Source of the DNA: Thermoanaerobaculia bacterium
GTDB taxonomy: Bacteria; Acidobacteriota; Thermoanaerobaculia; Multivoradales; J023
DNA length: 64,000 bases
Direction of reading: 5' to 3'
Assembly: GCA_030431255.1 (NCBI GenBank)
Contig: JAUIJL010000003.1
Coordinates: 124,001-188,000, forward strand
A program made the translations under genes and the position numbers. The notes under the pieces are model-generated. The model was not told where the DNA came from. It did not search any database and saw nothing but the letters and a program-made list of their open reading frames with translations. Shown here one piece after another: positions 1-14,700 of this stretch (the stretch's first letter is position 1; the number at the start of each line of letters is the position of its first letter).

Positions 1-2720
1 AGCCGGCTTGGGCGGTGCCGGTACCGAGGGCCGGCAGGATGGTCGGCGCTCCGACCACCGTCGAGTTGTCGACCAACAGATCGCCGTAGTCCGATCCCGG
101 GCCGTGGAGGTAGACGGAGCCGGCACCGCCGCGCCGGTGGTTGTCGCCGCCGTAGGCCAAGAGCTGGTCGAGCACCGCGCCCGAGGCCCCGCCGTGGTAG
201 ATGGCGATGGCGCCGCCACCACCGGAGCCGTATTGCGAGCCTTCCGACTCGCCACCGCGGACCTCGATGCTGCCGTTGCCGGAGAGGCTGCCGGTGAGCG
301 AGATCCAAACGGAGCCGCCGGCGCCGCCGCGGGTGCCGCTGCGACCGCTGGGACCTTCGCCGTTGGCGCGGATGGTGCCGTCGACCACCAGATGCTGGGC
401 CTCGATGCGCACCACGCCACCGCCCCGATCGCCGTCGCTGGAGCCGTCGCCGCCACCGCCGTGCTCCTGCGGTCGGTAGACCGAGCCGTAGGTGCTACCC
501 GAGCTGAGGCCGCCCTTGCCGATGTGGCTGCCGCCACCGAGGCCCGAAGGCCCGGATTCGCCGGGGTAGGTGTGGTTGTAGCGATAACCCTTGTGGGAGA
601 CGTCGATGGTAGCGCCGTCTTCGATGGTCAGGGTGCCGGAGAGCTTCACCAGCAGGCTTTCCGGGTTGTTGGGATCGGGGGTCACCGGGTGGGTGAGCCT
701 AGCTCCGGCGCGCAGCACCAGATTGCCGGCCACGATCTCGCGGACCTCGACCTCGCCGTCGATCACCTGGGTGTCGCTGACCCGGATCGGATCATTGCTG
801 GTCACCGGCACGTCGCCTTGCACCTCGTAGTTGTCGAAGCGATAGACACCCTGCCAGCCGTCGCCGGGATCCACCGACGGCGGGGCGCCCGCTCCGGGCT
901 CCAAGATCACCGCCGTACCGTCCACGGACGCGACCCGCCAGGTGCCTTCGAGGGCGCCGCCGGGGCCACGGATCTCGACCCAATGGCCTTCGAAGTAGGC
1001 CGGAACGTCGGTTCCGCGATCGGTTTGCAGACGGCTGCCCGTGGAGCCGGCCAGGGCCGTGCCCGCGCCCAAGGACGGCAGCACGGTGGTGCCGTTTTGG
1101 ATGTCGCCGTTGGACAACAACAGGTCGCCGTATACCGACGCCGGGCCCTTGAGGTAGATGGAGCCGGCCCCGCCTTCACGGGAGTGGGCGCCGCCCCAGG
1201 CTTTCAGGTTGGCTTCCAGCACCGGATCCAAAGCGGTGCCGAATTCGAGGGCGATGGCGCCGCCGCCACCGGAGCCGTAGCTCGAGCCTTCCGAATCACC
1301 ACCGCGGGCTTCGATCACACCCGGTCCGGCGATCGAGCCTTCGGCGCTGATCCAAATCGAGCCGCCGGCGCCGGCGCGGGTGCCGCTGCGCCCGCTGGGA
1401 CCTTCGCCGTTTGCGCGGATGGCGCTGGTGGCATCGAGCAGCAGGACGTTGTCGGCGAAAAGGCGCAGGACACCGCCACCGCGATCACCGTCATTAGAGC
1501 CGTCGCCGCCGCCGCCCGCCTCCCGCGGTCGATAGACCGAGCCGTAGGTGGTGCCCGGGCTGTAGCCACCCCGGCCGATGTGGCTGCCGCCACCGAGGCC
1601 GCCGGGCCCGGATTCGCCGGGGTAGGTGTGGTTGTAGCGATAACCCTGTTTGGACACGTCGATGGACGCCCCGGCCTCGATCACCAAGTCGCCGGCGAGA
1701 TCCACCGTCAAGGCGCGCGGATCCGTGGGCGACGGGGTCACGGGGTGGGTGAGCTGAGCGTTTTGCCGCAGGCGCATGCTGCCGGCCGTGATCTCGTCGA
1801 GGGTGACGCTGCCGTCGATATCGACATTGCCCGTGACCCGCAGCACGTCGGTGCGCAGCAGAGGAATCGAGCCGCCGAGGGTCAGGTTGTCGAAGTAGTA
1901 GGCGCCCTGCCACAGGTCGCCGGGATCGACGCTCGGCGGCACTCCGTCCACGGTTTCGAGCACGATCAGACCACCGACGATGTCGGCGATGCGATAGACG
2001 CCCTCCAGCTCGAGGGACGTGCCGTCGAAGACCTCCACATAGTGGCCGATGAAGTAGGGCTGCGGTGTCAGCTCGGTTTCCAGGTTGCCGGCGCCGGAGC
2101 CCTCGAGGGCCGTGCCCGCGCCGAGCTCGGGTAGCTGGGTGCCGGCGCCGACCGTCGGGCCGTTGTCGATCACCAGGTCACCGTAGATGGATTCCGGACG
2201 CTTGAGCAGGATCGAGCCCGCGCCGCCGCGGCGGTGGTTGTCGCCACCGTAGGCCAAGGTGCGATCGAGCCAGGAGCCGGCCGATTCGGCGTATTCGAGG
2301 GCGATGGCGCCACCGCCGCCGGAGCCGTATTGCGAGCCTTCGGACCGTCCGCCCTGGGCCTCGATGCGGCCTTCGCCGGCCAGCAGGCCGTCGACCGACA
2401 ACCAAATGGAGCCACCGGCACCGGCACGGGTGCCGCTGCGTCCGCTGGGACCTTCGCCGTTGGCGAGCACAGCGCCGTCGATCACCAAGCGATCTCGGGC
2501 TTGCAGGCGGACCACACCGCCGCCGCGATCACCGTCGTTGGAGCCGTCGCCGCCGCCGCCGGATTCCAGCGGTCGGTAGATGGAGCCGTAGGTGGTGCCC
2601 GGAGCATAACCGCCATAACCGATGTGACTGCCACCACCGAGACCGGCGGGACCGGATTCGCCCGAGTAGGTCTGGTTGTAACGATAACCACGTTGGGCGG
2701 CGTCGATCTCGCCGGCACAG
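1..2720 (-). repeat. Tandem protein repeats of about 349-350 residues, glycine-rich
   Basis: Within the giant gene, the same block occurs three times with a period of 1,047-1,050 bases: the anchor gtgccgctgcg begins at 333, 1380 and 2430. Each unit encodes YRYNxTYxGESGPxGLGGGS, then YGSxYRP, GGGGDGSxDGDRGGGVxR, NGEGPSGRSGTR and YGSGGGGAIA. The units are joined by a short beta-rich linker with a LTHPVTPxPxxP motif. The units differ at many third positions, so the duplication is old rather than an assembly artefact. The copy nearest 2720 is preceded by Ig-like repeats. A glycine-rich beta-helical fold is a reasonable guess. Confidence 0.85.
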
Positions 2721-5700
2721 GCGACGTAGACCGGGCCTTGGACGTCCAGCTCGAGGCGTTTCTCGTCCGTCGGCGCGGTATGGCTGTGGGTCAGCTCACC
2801 GCCGAGCACGATCAAGCCACCGAAGGTCCGCGGCTCGTCCACGGTCAGGGTGCCGGCGCGCAGCACCGCCACCTGGGTTTCGAGGGCCGACCAATTGTTG
2901 GTGCCGGCACCGTCGGCCACCAGGTCCACGGTCTCCACCACGTGCAGGGTGATCTCGGTCTCACCGGTGTTGAAGGAGGCGTCGTGGGCCACGGCGCGGT
3001 AGCGCACCGTGGTCTCGGCGCCCAGGGCGAGGGGTAGGGTCACGGTGGTGCCGTCGCTGAATTCCGGCTCGGCGCCGGAGAGCGGGGTGAGCACCGCGAA
3101 GGGAGTGAGCTCGTCGTCGCGGAAGAGCTCCACCTGGGACACACCCAGATCGTCGGTGGCCACCACGTTGAGGGCCAAGGCGTCGCCCGACGGCAGGGTG
3201 GCGCCGGAGGACAGGCAATCGAAGCGCACCTCCGGTCGGCCCGCGTTTTCGAGCGGCTCCACGGTCACCGTGCGGGTCACGGTGCCGACGTTGCCGGCCG
3301 GATCTCTGGCTTCGGCCACCAAGTCGAAGGTGGTGATGTCGGACACCGCCGGGGCGGTCCAGCTGTAGATCACCAGCGAGCCGCCCTGGGTCACGGTGCC
3401 GTCCACGTCGAGGGAGATGGAGCTCACCTCCACGTTGTCCGACGCCGTGGCCGTGACCGTGATCCCTTCACCGGCGAAATAGGTGTCGGTGGCATTCTCG
3501 GGATCGAGGTCGATGGTCGGCACCGGCAGCTGCACGTCGCCGGAGACGGTGTAGGTCACCGCCTCGACCGTGGTGTGACCGAAATCGTCGAGGGCGCTGA
3601 CGGTGACCGTCACTTGATCGCCGCCTTCGAGATCCGTGGGCAGGGTGCGGCGGAAGGTCTCGTCCGCGGTCTGGGTGCCGAGCACCCGGATCTCGTTATC
3701 GAGCACGGCGCCGGTCATGACGAATTCCAGGCGCTCGATTCTCACGTCGTCGGACGCCGCGGCTTGCACCTCGATCACCGAGCCCGGCAGCACCGCCGGG
3801 GCGGGCAATTGGGTGAGCACCACGGTCGGCGCCAGATCCGGATTCAAGGTCACGCTTTGCTCCACCGGATCCGACGTGTTGTCGGCGAAGTCGGTGGCGG
3901 TCACCGAGAAGGTCACGGTGCGCGCCTCGGTGATCGTGCGGTCGATCTCGGTCACCAGCTCGTAGGTCGGGCCACCGTCCGTGAAGGTGGTGGTCTCGCC
4001 GTCGAAGGTGACGTCCACCCGCGCCACGCCCACCTCGTCGGTGGCCGTCAGGGTGGCGGTCAAGATCTCGCCCGAGCGGTAGACGCTCGCGACGCCGCTG
4101 AAGCCCACCACCGGCGGGGTGGTGTCGCCGGCGATCGGCAGGGTGATCGGGCCGACCACCGTCGCCGCATTGCCGAAGGCGTCGCGGATCTCGGCGCTGA
4201 CGTCGAGCTGCTCGGTCGACAAAGCGGTCTGGGACACGGTCAGCTCGAAGCTTTCGCTCGCCGCCGTGCCCGACACCGGCCGGGCCGAAAGCACCGGCGT
4301 CGCCGGTCCGGCCACGGTCAGCACGATTTCCGCCAAGCCTTCCTCGTCGGCGCCGTCGACCACCACGGTCACGGTGGAGCCGGGCAAGACCTCGGCGGGC
4401 GTGCCGTCGGCGAAGACCACCGAGCCCGTGGGCAGGGCGTTGGGGATCACTTCCAGGGCGATGGGCGCGGTTTCGAAGGTGGCGCCGAAGATGTCGGTGA
4501 TCACCGCCGTCACGCTCACCGGACCCGGGGTTGCGGTCTTGGGCACCGTCAGGTCGAAGGTTTGATCGGCGCTGACGCCGGCGACCGCCACGGTCTGGGT
4601 GTCCGGAGTCACCGGACCCACGGCCCGCAGCTCGATGGAGCTCAAGCCGTCGGGATCCTCGGCGTGGATCGCCAGGGTGGTGGATTCCTCGGGTTTCAAG
4701 ATCGACGGCTCACCGTCGGCCAACGCCAGGGTGGCCGTGGGCAGATCGTTGGGGGTCACGGAGATCACCAGGGGATCGCTCAAGCCTTGGTCGCCGGTGG
4801 CGTCGGTGACCTGGGCTTGCACGGTCAGCGGCACGTCGCCGGCGGCGTCCGCCGGCACCCGGAAGACCACGGTGAAGTCCGCGGACATACCCGAGACCGG
4901 CACGGATTGGGTGGGCGGATCCGCCGGCCCGGTGGTCAAGATGTCCACCAGCGCTAGGCCTTCCGCGTCCTCGGCGTGAATTGCCAGGGTGACGTCGTAA
5001 CCGGCCCGCGCCGCGGCCGGCGCGCCGCCGTCCATGGTGACCGTGGCCGTGGGTGCGGCGTTGCCCAACACGTTCCAGACGGCGCTGGAGGTGGCGGTGC
5101 GACCCAAGACGTCGGTGGCGGTGACGGTGTAGCTCACCTCGCCCGCCGGGGTGTCGAAGGGCACCGTGAGGGTGAACGGATCCTCGCCGAGGGTGTCGGC
5201 GGGGCCGATGTCGGTGGGTGCGTCGGTGAAGGTGGTCACCGTGTCCGCGGGGTCCAGGGACCAACGCTCGCGGACCTCCAACAGACCCAAGGGATCGAAA
5301 ACCGTCCAGGACACCTGCAGGGACGAGCCGAGCAAGATATCGCCGCTCTCGGGCACGGTGGTGAAGGCCGCTTCCGGAACGTCCGTGCGCAGGGCCACCC
5401 GGGCCTCGTCGTCGGTGGTGATGAACGAGCGATCGTTCAGCGTCGGGCCGCTGTCCGGACCCATCTCCAGATCGTCGAGGGCGACCATGCGCACGGCGCC
5501 CGTGGCGTCGATGGAGCCCAGTCGGCTGAGACCGCGATAGCTGACCTCGTTGCCGAGGGCGAGCTCGGATTCGAGGGCTTGCAGGGTGGCGACGTCGGGG
5601 TCGACGAAGAGGCGGGCGTAGGTACCCTCGGGGGCACCGGCATCGGCGACGCGGATTTGGTCGAGGATGCCGAGCTCGGCGGTCGACAATCCGCCGTCCC

Positions 5701-8700
5701 AGGTGAGCACGATCCGGTCGCCGACCAGGATGTCGTGCAGCACCGCGAGATCGAGGGTCACGCTGCCTTCCACCGAATCCGCAGCCACCAATAGGCCTTC
5801 GCCCATGGCCGGCAGCGGGGTGAACGCGGAGGGTTGGCCGGAAGCGTTGCGCAGCAGCAGGCGTCCGCCGTCGACGGGTAAGCCGAAGTCGTCCAGCTGC
5901 TCCACGTAGACGGTGCCGGCGCCGGCGAAACGTCGCGGGCTGCTGGCCGCCGTGCCACCGCCTTGGGCGATCACAGAGGTGTCGAGCTCGAAGCCGTCGA
6001 GCACGTGAACCGACAGGCTGATGCGCCCGCCACCGCCGCCGCCGGCGGTGTTACGACTGGAGCCCGGTCCGCCGGATGCGTCGATCAGGCCGTCGCCGGA
6101 CAGAGTGCCGAAGACCAAGCGCAGGGCGCCGCCCGCGCCACCACCGCCGTTGCCACTGAGGCCGCGGGCGGTGATGTCGCCGGCCAGGTGGACCGTGGCG
6201 TTTTCGGCGAAGAGACGGATCACACCGCCGCCGGTGCCGCCGGCCACGGAGTTGTTGCCCGAGGTGCCACCACCGGTGCCGGGCAGGTGCGGATCCCGCA
6301 GGCTGCCGTAGGTATGGCCCGGATCCGTGGGGCTGCTACCGCCCCAGGAGCCGTTCCAACCGAGACCGCCGTGGCTGCCGCCGGCCCAGGCGCCCGGACC
6401 GGTCTGACCCGGGAGCAGGATCACTCGATCGTCCCCACGGCGACCGAGCAGACCCCGGCCGTTCATGTCGATGCTCGCGCCGTGACCGACACCCAGCACC
6501 CGCTGCACCTCGAGCTCGAGGTTGTGGTGGGTGATGGCGGAATCGTAGGTGTTGATCTCCGGCGCCGTCAGGCTGGAGGTCCGCACCACCAAGTTGTTGC
6601 TGCCGTCGAAGTCGCCACCGGCGTAGACGAAGAGGCCGGGCACCGAGCGCACCGTGCCGTCGTTCTGGGGCTGGAGCGACACCAAGGAGCCGTCGAGCAA
6701 GAAGACCGGACCGTTTTCGTCCCCTTCGCCCGGGATCAGCAGGTCGTTGTCGCGGCTGACCGTGGTCTGCACGCCCTCGAAGACCCGTCGCGCGGGCACG
6801 GCGAGCATTTGCACCACCTGTTGGGTGGCTTTGCCGCCGGTGTCCACGGCGCGCACGGCGAAGGGCAACACCGTGCCGCTGGGGATTTGGTTCGGCACCT
6901 GCCAGAGCAATTGGTAGACGCCCTCGCCGGGACCGCCGGTGCCGCTCACCAGCTCGCCGAGCTGCCAATCCGGGGCCAGCTCCACAGCGCCTGTGTCGGT
7001 GACGATGGGTCCGCGGAAGCGCACCTCGACGATGGTGCCGGGCACCTCGTTTTCGTTCTCGTCCAGGGCCAAGTCGCTGACGTGGGCACGCAGCAGCAAG
7101 TCGGTGCCGTCCTGGGGCAGCACGGAGCTGTAATCGGCGGGCCATTCGGCGTCTTGCCACGGGGTCAGCCAATTGGCCACCGGCGCCGTGGGATCGGGCT
7201 CGGGCGCCACGTCGAAGGCCAAGTCGCGGGTATTTTCGTTGTCACCTTGATCAAAGGCGCTGACCGTGGCGACGATCGGCGTGCGCTCGAAGAAGAGATC
7301 GGGCCTCACGTCGATGAACGCGGTGCGGTAGAGATCGCTGTTGACCCGGGTCGCGACCACCGGCGACGGGAAGATGTCGTCGCGGTCGAAGCGCACCTCC
7401 ACGCGGCTCGAATCGATGGCGGTTTCCAGGTCGCGGGCGCGGAACTGCACCCGGAAGCGCTCGCCGATGAAGAATTGCAGCTGGGTGGTGTTGTCGTCGC
7501 GTCGCAGCACCAGGCTGTCGATTTGCGGGCCGTTGGCGTCGTCGGCGACCACGAAGCGGTCCGATTCCACCTCGGCCGTGGCGCCGAAGGCGTCAATCAC
7601 CAGGGCACGTACGTAGAGGTTCTGACCCTCGGCCTCGTCGAGCGGGATGTCGAAGGTCAGCTCCGGCGGAGCCAGGTCCTGCCAGCCGCCGGCCGGTTTG
7701 TTGAGGGTCTGACCGGAGCGCACGTCGAGCACCTGGCCGGTGCCCTCGCGCCGCAGCTCGGCGGAGAGGGTCAGCTGGTTGGCGTCCACATCGTCGACAC
7801 CGAAGACCGTGGCCCGGATCCGCGAGCCGGCGTAGAACACCCCGGCCACCGGCGAGATTGCCTCCTGGCTCACGCTGTCCACCGTCGGCGGCGTATTGGG
7901 CAGCACCTGCATCTCCACCAACAAGATTTCCGACTCATTGGTGCTGGTGTCGATCACCTGGACCCAAATCGGGAACGGTCGCGGATCCACGCCGTTGCCC
8001 ACATAGGCGCCTACGAAGGAGTAAGTGAACGGGAAGGTGCGGGCGGAGAAGGACGGCTGGGTGGGATTGGCCAGGTCCTCGGGATCACTGACGTAAAAGT
8101 CCACCCGGTCCACGTCGCCGCCGGGATTCTCCGGCGTGACCTCGTCGAGACCGGAGATCTGCGGGATCAGGTTGTAGCGGATGCCGCCCACCAGATCGGC
8201 GGTGCCGCCGGACTCGGCGGGGAAGGGCACGGCGTCGAGCACCGGCGGATTCTCGTCGTAGATCCGGAAGGTGCCTTCCCACACGGGCATGGGATTGTCG
8301 TAAATGTCGAGCAGGCCGGAGATCACCAACCGCCGTTGCAGGGTATCGCCGTCGATGGAGAAGCCTTGGAGCGGCTCCACCTGCAAGCTGTAATTCTGTT
8401 GGGTTAAGAAGAGCACGACCGGCAGGGGCACCCAAACCCCGTCGCCGTTCAAGCCGAAGAGCTCGGCCGCGTCGCCCACGCCGTCACCGTCGAGTTGCTC
8501 GTCGGTGGCGGTCACCGCCTCGGTGAAGTCGACCCGGATCGACGCTGTCGGGTCCACCGGTCGATCAAAGGCCGGATCCGTGCGCAGCACGCCCGGACCC
8601 ACGGAGTCGGAGGTCTTGAAGTTGGTGCCCACATTGCCGAAGTCGGTCAGCAGACGGCCGCGGAGGTCGCGCACGCCGCCGGAGCCGCCGAGGATGGTGA

Positions 8701-11700
8701 GGCTGTAGGTGGTCAGGTTCTCGTAGTCCGCGGTGGGCACGAAACGCACGGCTTGGCGACCGTTTTCGATCGTCGAGGTCCATTGACCGGCCGGGATGTT
8801 GCCGTTGGCGGAGCGCAGACGGAAGTGGTGAGGATTGTTGCCCGACGCCAGGCGAGTGGGGTCGAGGGGCTCGGAGAAGATGATCTCCACCTGGGCGCGT
8901 CGGGACACGCCTTCGAAGCCGGCCGGCGGGGTGAGTGACAGGATGCGCGGCGGCGAGGCGTCGAGCACCAGGGGCGGAATGGAATTCAAGAAGCCGTCGG
9001 GACCGGTCAAGGAGCCGGCGCCGCTGGTGAATTGATCGCCGTTGTTGTCCTGGGCTTCCACCGTGTAATTACCCACTTGCAGGGCGTCGAAGCGATAGCG
9101 GCCGAAAGCGTCGGTCAAGCGCACCAGGGTGTCGCCGCTGGAATCCCGGAGCGACACGATGGCGCCTTCCATGGGTATCAGGAGCGACGGATCGCTGGTC
9201 GGCGCGTCGTCGGGCACGGGTTGGTAGACCACGCCTTGAGCCGATACAGCCGGCGCCAAGGTGATGCTCAAGAGCAGCACGTCGTCGTCGTAGACCAGGG
9301 TGCCGGAGGCGCGGCCGGCGGAGCCGGTGACCAGGCTGGTGGCGGTGGCGGTGATGTTGCCCACGGGCACGGCGAAATAGGTCACTTGACCGTCTTGGTT
9401 GGTGACGCCCGGGAAGCCGCTGAGGTTGACGTTGGCCTGGGGCACCAAGATGCCGTTGGCGTCGCGCACGGTGACCTGCACCACACCCTTGGGGCTGAGC
9501 TGAATTTGGTAGGGCGAGGCGACGGTGCCGTCGCCGGGCAGGGTGACCTCGCTCGCCTTGGAGAAGCTTTGACTCTTGGAGCGCTGCTCGCCGGTGACCT
9601 CCTGAGCTTGGGTGCCCAATGTCCGGTTCATCAGCACTTCTGGATAGAAATAAGTGCCGGTGCCGGGGTCCGGATCCAGGCGGGTGAAGTCGTAGGATCC
9701 CCCTTGGGTCAGGCGCAGGCTGAAGATGCCGGCGGTGGTGTCGATCTCCGACAGACCCGTCGACAGACTTTCATAAAGCTTGAAGTGCAGATCGCCGATG
9801 GGCTCGAGGATCATGTCGATCAGCGCTTCGGGATTGGTGTCGGTGATCGACGCCTCGGCCGCCGCTCGGCGGGGCGTGCCCTGGACGCCGGCCGCCAATT
9901 GGAAGGTGCCTTCGGGAATGCCCTCAAAGGAGAAGGTGCCCTCCACGCCGGGCGCGCCGCTGGTGGTGGCCAAGGCCACCACTCGGCCGCCGGCGGTATT
10001 GCCCGAGAGCCTCACCGTGCCCCCGGGCACGGGCATGATGCGCAGGGCGTCTTCCCATAGGGTGCCCGCGATGGTGCCCCGCTGGTCGAGGTAAACCGTG
10101 CCTTTGACCAATTGGCTGGGGGCGGTGATGCGCAAATTGCCCACCCGACCGCTTTGGCCGGTGGGCGCGTTGAAGGCGTAGACGGAATAAGTGCCCAGGG
10201 GCAGGCTCTCCCAGAGGGCGCGGCCGTCGGCGCCGGAGATGGTCCACTCGCCGGTGGACAGCTTCACTTGGGCGTCGGCCACGGGGCCACCGGTGACCGG
10301 ATCCCGCACCAGGACCTCCAAATCGCCCACGGACGTCTTCATGACGATGTCGGGCATTTGGCGCACCTGCCAATCGGCGGTGATCTGCGACGTGGCGCTG
10401 CCTTCCCGGCTGATTTGGTAGGGATCCCGAGCGTTGACCGTCACCCGGCCGGCGAAGATGTGGGAGACCTCGTAGCGACCGTCCACATCGGCGGTGAAGT
10501 AGGTATTCGGCGCCTCGGGCAGGCGACGGAACGGAAAGGAATTCTCGCGGACGTAATATTGAGCGAAGGAAAGGGGAGCCGTGGTGTTGTTGACGCTTTC
10601 CTTGATCTGGCCCTTCACCGATCCTTGGGCCTTCATCTGCACCAAGATGTCGATCTCTTGGCCGCTGGAGGTTAGATAGGCCTGGGTGCGGCCCACCCGC
10701 TGCACCGTGCCGACGAAGCCCGCGGCGGTGACCACCACCGAGCCCTTGGGCACCAGCTCGAAGAGGAACGAGCCGTCGGGCCCGGCAAATTGCTTCTGGG
10801 GCTCGAACGCGTTGGTGAGCAGGGTCACCTCCACGTTGGGCACGGGGGTGATGCCGTCGACCCCGACCACGGTGCCGCGTACCTTGCCGGCATCCTCGAA
10901 GACGATGTCGATATCGACGATATGGCCCGGGTATTCAATCTCGCCACTGATCTCGCGCACGCCGTGGAAGGGGTTGTAGGCCACCAGGTTGAAGGCACCC
11001 ACGGGCAGTGCGGTTTCGAAATCCCCCAAAGGATTGGTGGACGTCTCCGTGTACATACCCCGCAGCACGATGTTTTTGGCCGCGCTGCTGTAATAGGTCG
11101 GTCGGTAGAAGAGGGGGGTCAAGATGCCCGTGGCCGTGGCCGTGCGAGTCTTCACTCGAATGCCGCCGCCGCCCCGCATCTGCACGGTGACGAAGGGCGA
11201 GTGGCCGCCGTAAATGACCTTGGTGGGGCGCTTGCCGATCCAGCCCACTTTGCCGGGCTGCAGACCGTCGCCGGCGTGAATCACCACCTCGTAGTTGCCC
11301 AACGGCACATTCGCGAATTCGAAGCTGCCGTCGGGGCCGGAGGTGCCCTCGGCAAAGGGGTAGAGCACCACGCCGACCCCGGAAGCCGGTCGCCCCAAGG
11401 GGTCGAGGGCCACGCCGCGCACGCTGCCGCGCATGGACTCCAAGATCACCGGCTGGGCCTCGATGACCTCCGGGCTGACGTCGAGGATCGGCGGCAGGCT
11501 GACGTTGGCCTCTTGTTGGCGGTTGAAATCGATCACTTTCAGGCCGTAGCTCTCGTTCACGCCTTGGCTGGGCACGCCTTCGATGCGGTAGCGGCCGGTG
11601 GCGTCGGTGTAGGCAAAATTGCCCGGCCCCTCGATAAAGGCCACCGCCCCTTCGATGGGAATCAAGCTGTCGGTGATCGGATCCCGGAATTGCACCAGGC

Positions 11701-14700
11701 CGGTGACCACGTGGGTGTCGACCTCGGCGATGCGCAGGTCCACTTCCACCACCTCGTTGGCCTCGAGAATCAGGTCGGTGAAAGCCGGCGTGCGGGAGAT
11801 GCGGAAATCCGCGGCTTGCAGGGAAACGCGACCCACGGGCACCTTGGTGAACTCGAAGCTGCCCTCGGGATCCTCGATGATCTTCTGGGAGATGATCCGG
11901 CCGTTGGAATACACGGCCACCTTGGCTTCCACCGCCGGCTCCAGCTCGCCGTCATCGAAGCGCAGCACCCGTCCGCGCACGGTGCCCGTGTCCTCGTTGG
12001 GCACGTTGCGTTGGATTTCGAGATGGACCTCTTCCACCTCGCCCGGATAGTCGATGCCGATGGTGGCGTAGACCTTGCGGCCGTCCTCGTCGGAGCCGGT
12101 GAGGGTGATCGGTCCCACGGGCAGGCTGTCGATGCGGAAGGTGCCGTCGTCCGGGTTTATGCTGACGGTTTTGATGTCGCTGAAGAGGGTCGAGGCGCCG
12201 ATGACCTTGCCCTTCTTGGCCGGGCCTTGGGTGTCGAGATACACCAACTTGCCGGTCACCGAGCCACGGCCGAGCAAAGCGATATTGAATTTCGCCACCC
12301 GATTTTGTTGACGGATGACCGACGAGACTTCCTCGATCTCCGCCGGCTCGAGGACCGGGTCGTCGCCCTCGGGCACGGTGGCTTGGACGACGAAATTTCT
12401 GAGCACCACCCGGTCCCAATGGGGCTCTTCCACGTAGTCGAAGAAGAAACGGCCGGTGGCGTCGGTCTTGAAGGTCGCCGCCAAGTCGCGCTTGATGATG
12501 TATCCCTCGAGGGTGAAGTATTTGCGCAGACGCACTAATTTCACCACCGCGTCGGGCACGGTTTCGCCGGTGCCGCGCACCACATAACCTTCCACCAAAC
12601 CACCGGTATGCAGGGGCGTGGTTTCGACGATCGGCGGGGCGGGCATCTCCGACAACGAGCCGCCGAAGGTGTCTTGGATCGACGCCAGATCCAGCCGATG
12701 CTCGTGGTCCGAGAGGGTGTTGCCGTCGGTGGGATCGATGTAGGCGCTGATCGGTCCGGCGTAGCGGACGTTCACCACCCGTTCGCTATTGGGCTGCAAC
12801 CAAGCGCCGGTCGCGACCTTATCGGTGAAGCCCGAGGCCGGGTCGCCGAGCACGGTTTCGCCTTCAAACGTGGAGTAGATATTCCAATGCTCACCGTTTT
12901 GCACCGAGGGCTCGTCCGGCGGACGATTGAAGAGGTAGCTGATGCCGTTGCCGTAGCGATTGGGTCGATGCCAATTGCCGAAGATGTCGGGGCCGCGCTC
13001 GCCCATGCGGAAATCCTGGCGCGATCCGATGATGCGGAAGGGGGGCAAGGGCACTTGGAAGAGATTGGGCGTGGAGCCCGCCGGGGTGCCGGAGGAGGCG
13101 TCGTAGAGGCGGAAACCACCGGAGCTGGGGCCGGCCACGCCGGCCCCCACGTCCACGGCCAGGGTGCTGCCCGGCGGTACCGCCACCAAGCCGAAATCCA
13201 CCTTACGATAGGCGCGCGTGTCGCCGTCGGGCACCATCAACACCAGGTGCCCGCGGGCGGTTTCACCACTGGAGTTGACCAAGAGGGCTTGGAGGGTCTG
13301 CTCGAGACCCAGGCGTCCGACCACGGCCAAGGGCACCGGGTCGCCACCGGCGGCGGCCTTTTGCAGGGTGAAGATCTCACCCCAAGGCAGGGTGCGGATG
13401 GCCAGCCCCTCGTCCTCGGTGACTCCGGCCAAGAGGCCGTTGGCTTCCATGTCGAGCAGCTGTAGGTCCGGGGCCGGCGAGCCGGTCTCGGGCACCACCA
13501 TGGCCATCATGAACGGCCGGGTGTAGGACATGGTCTCCGAGAAATGATCGAAGAGCTCCAGGGCGTCAAGGCCCCGATTCTCCTGCTCCATGCGCAAATA
13601 TCGGGCGAGGTGACCGGCGGATCTCAGGCCTTTGTTGGTCCGTCGCCGCAGCTCGTCGTAGCCCGCCAAAGCGTGTCGATTTCCCAGCTGGTCGAGGGCG
13701 AAGGCCTCTAGGGTTTCGAGCAATTGCTCCTGTAGGAAGAGCCGTTGACCGGCCTCCGCCAAATCGATGGCCCGGCGCTCGATGTCGTCGGTTTTGACGA
13801 ACGGCACGCCCGGCGGCAGCTTGGAGGTGGGGGCCACCGCCAGGCTGTAGGCCAGGCTGTAGAGCCGCACAAAGGAGCGCACCAGGTCGTTGTCCGGCTG
13901 GTGGGGGGGCTGCAAATATTCGGTGAAGCGGGGCATCAACAAGGTGGTGGGCGAGAGGGGAATGCCCAGCTCACCGACACCGGTGCGCAGGAGAATCGTG
14001 CCCAGCACATTGAGCGATTCCGACTGGAAGGTGGTCGCCACCACCTTGCCGGTGATCAAGGATCTGAGCTCGAATTCCAAGGTCTCCGACTGGTTGGGCT
14101 CCAACGACTCGATGGTGCGTTTCATGTCGTCGTTGGGGTCCACGGGCTCGGCGCCGACCATGTGCTCGTCGCGGATTTCGACGCTGACCAGATTCTGGAC
14201 CTGCTGCGACTGATTGGTGACCGTCACGTAAAGCGTGTATTCGGTGCCGTCCTGGACCACGTTGGGGTGGCTGAAAGTGAGGTGGAAGCGGGCGTCCACC
14301 ACCTCCACGGCCGCTTGGGCGCGGGACAGCACGGGCAGGGGATCGCGCCCCGGTCGGACGATTTCCCCGAAGATGTCCATGGACAGCACGTGGGTGCCCG
14401 GGCGTAGGCCTTCCACCGTCCATTGGGCGCTGCCCTGCTGACCGGGATGGAAGGTGCGCAGCCCGCCGGGGCCGACGATCGGCACCTCTTGACCGGCGGA
14501 GACGGGCGGGTCGGTGGCCGCCAGACGCAACGCTTGATCCCGCGGCAGCTTGACTGTGGCGCGCATCTTTTCGAGGGTCACGTCGCTGCCGTTGGGCGCG
14601 CCGTTGGCGACCATCAGCTCCGCTTCGAAAAATTGATTCAAATAGGTGATGGTGCCCGGAATGACGATGACACCGTACACCGGGAAGTAGAGGTCCTGCT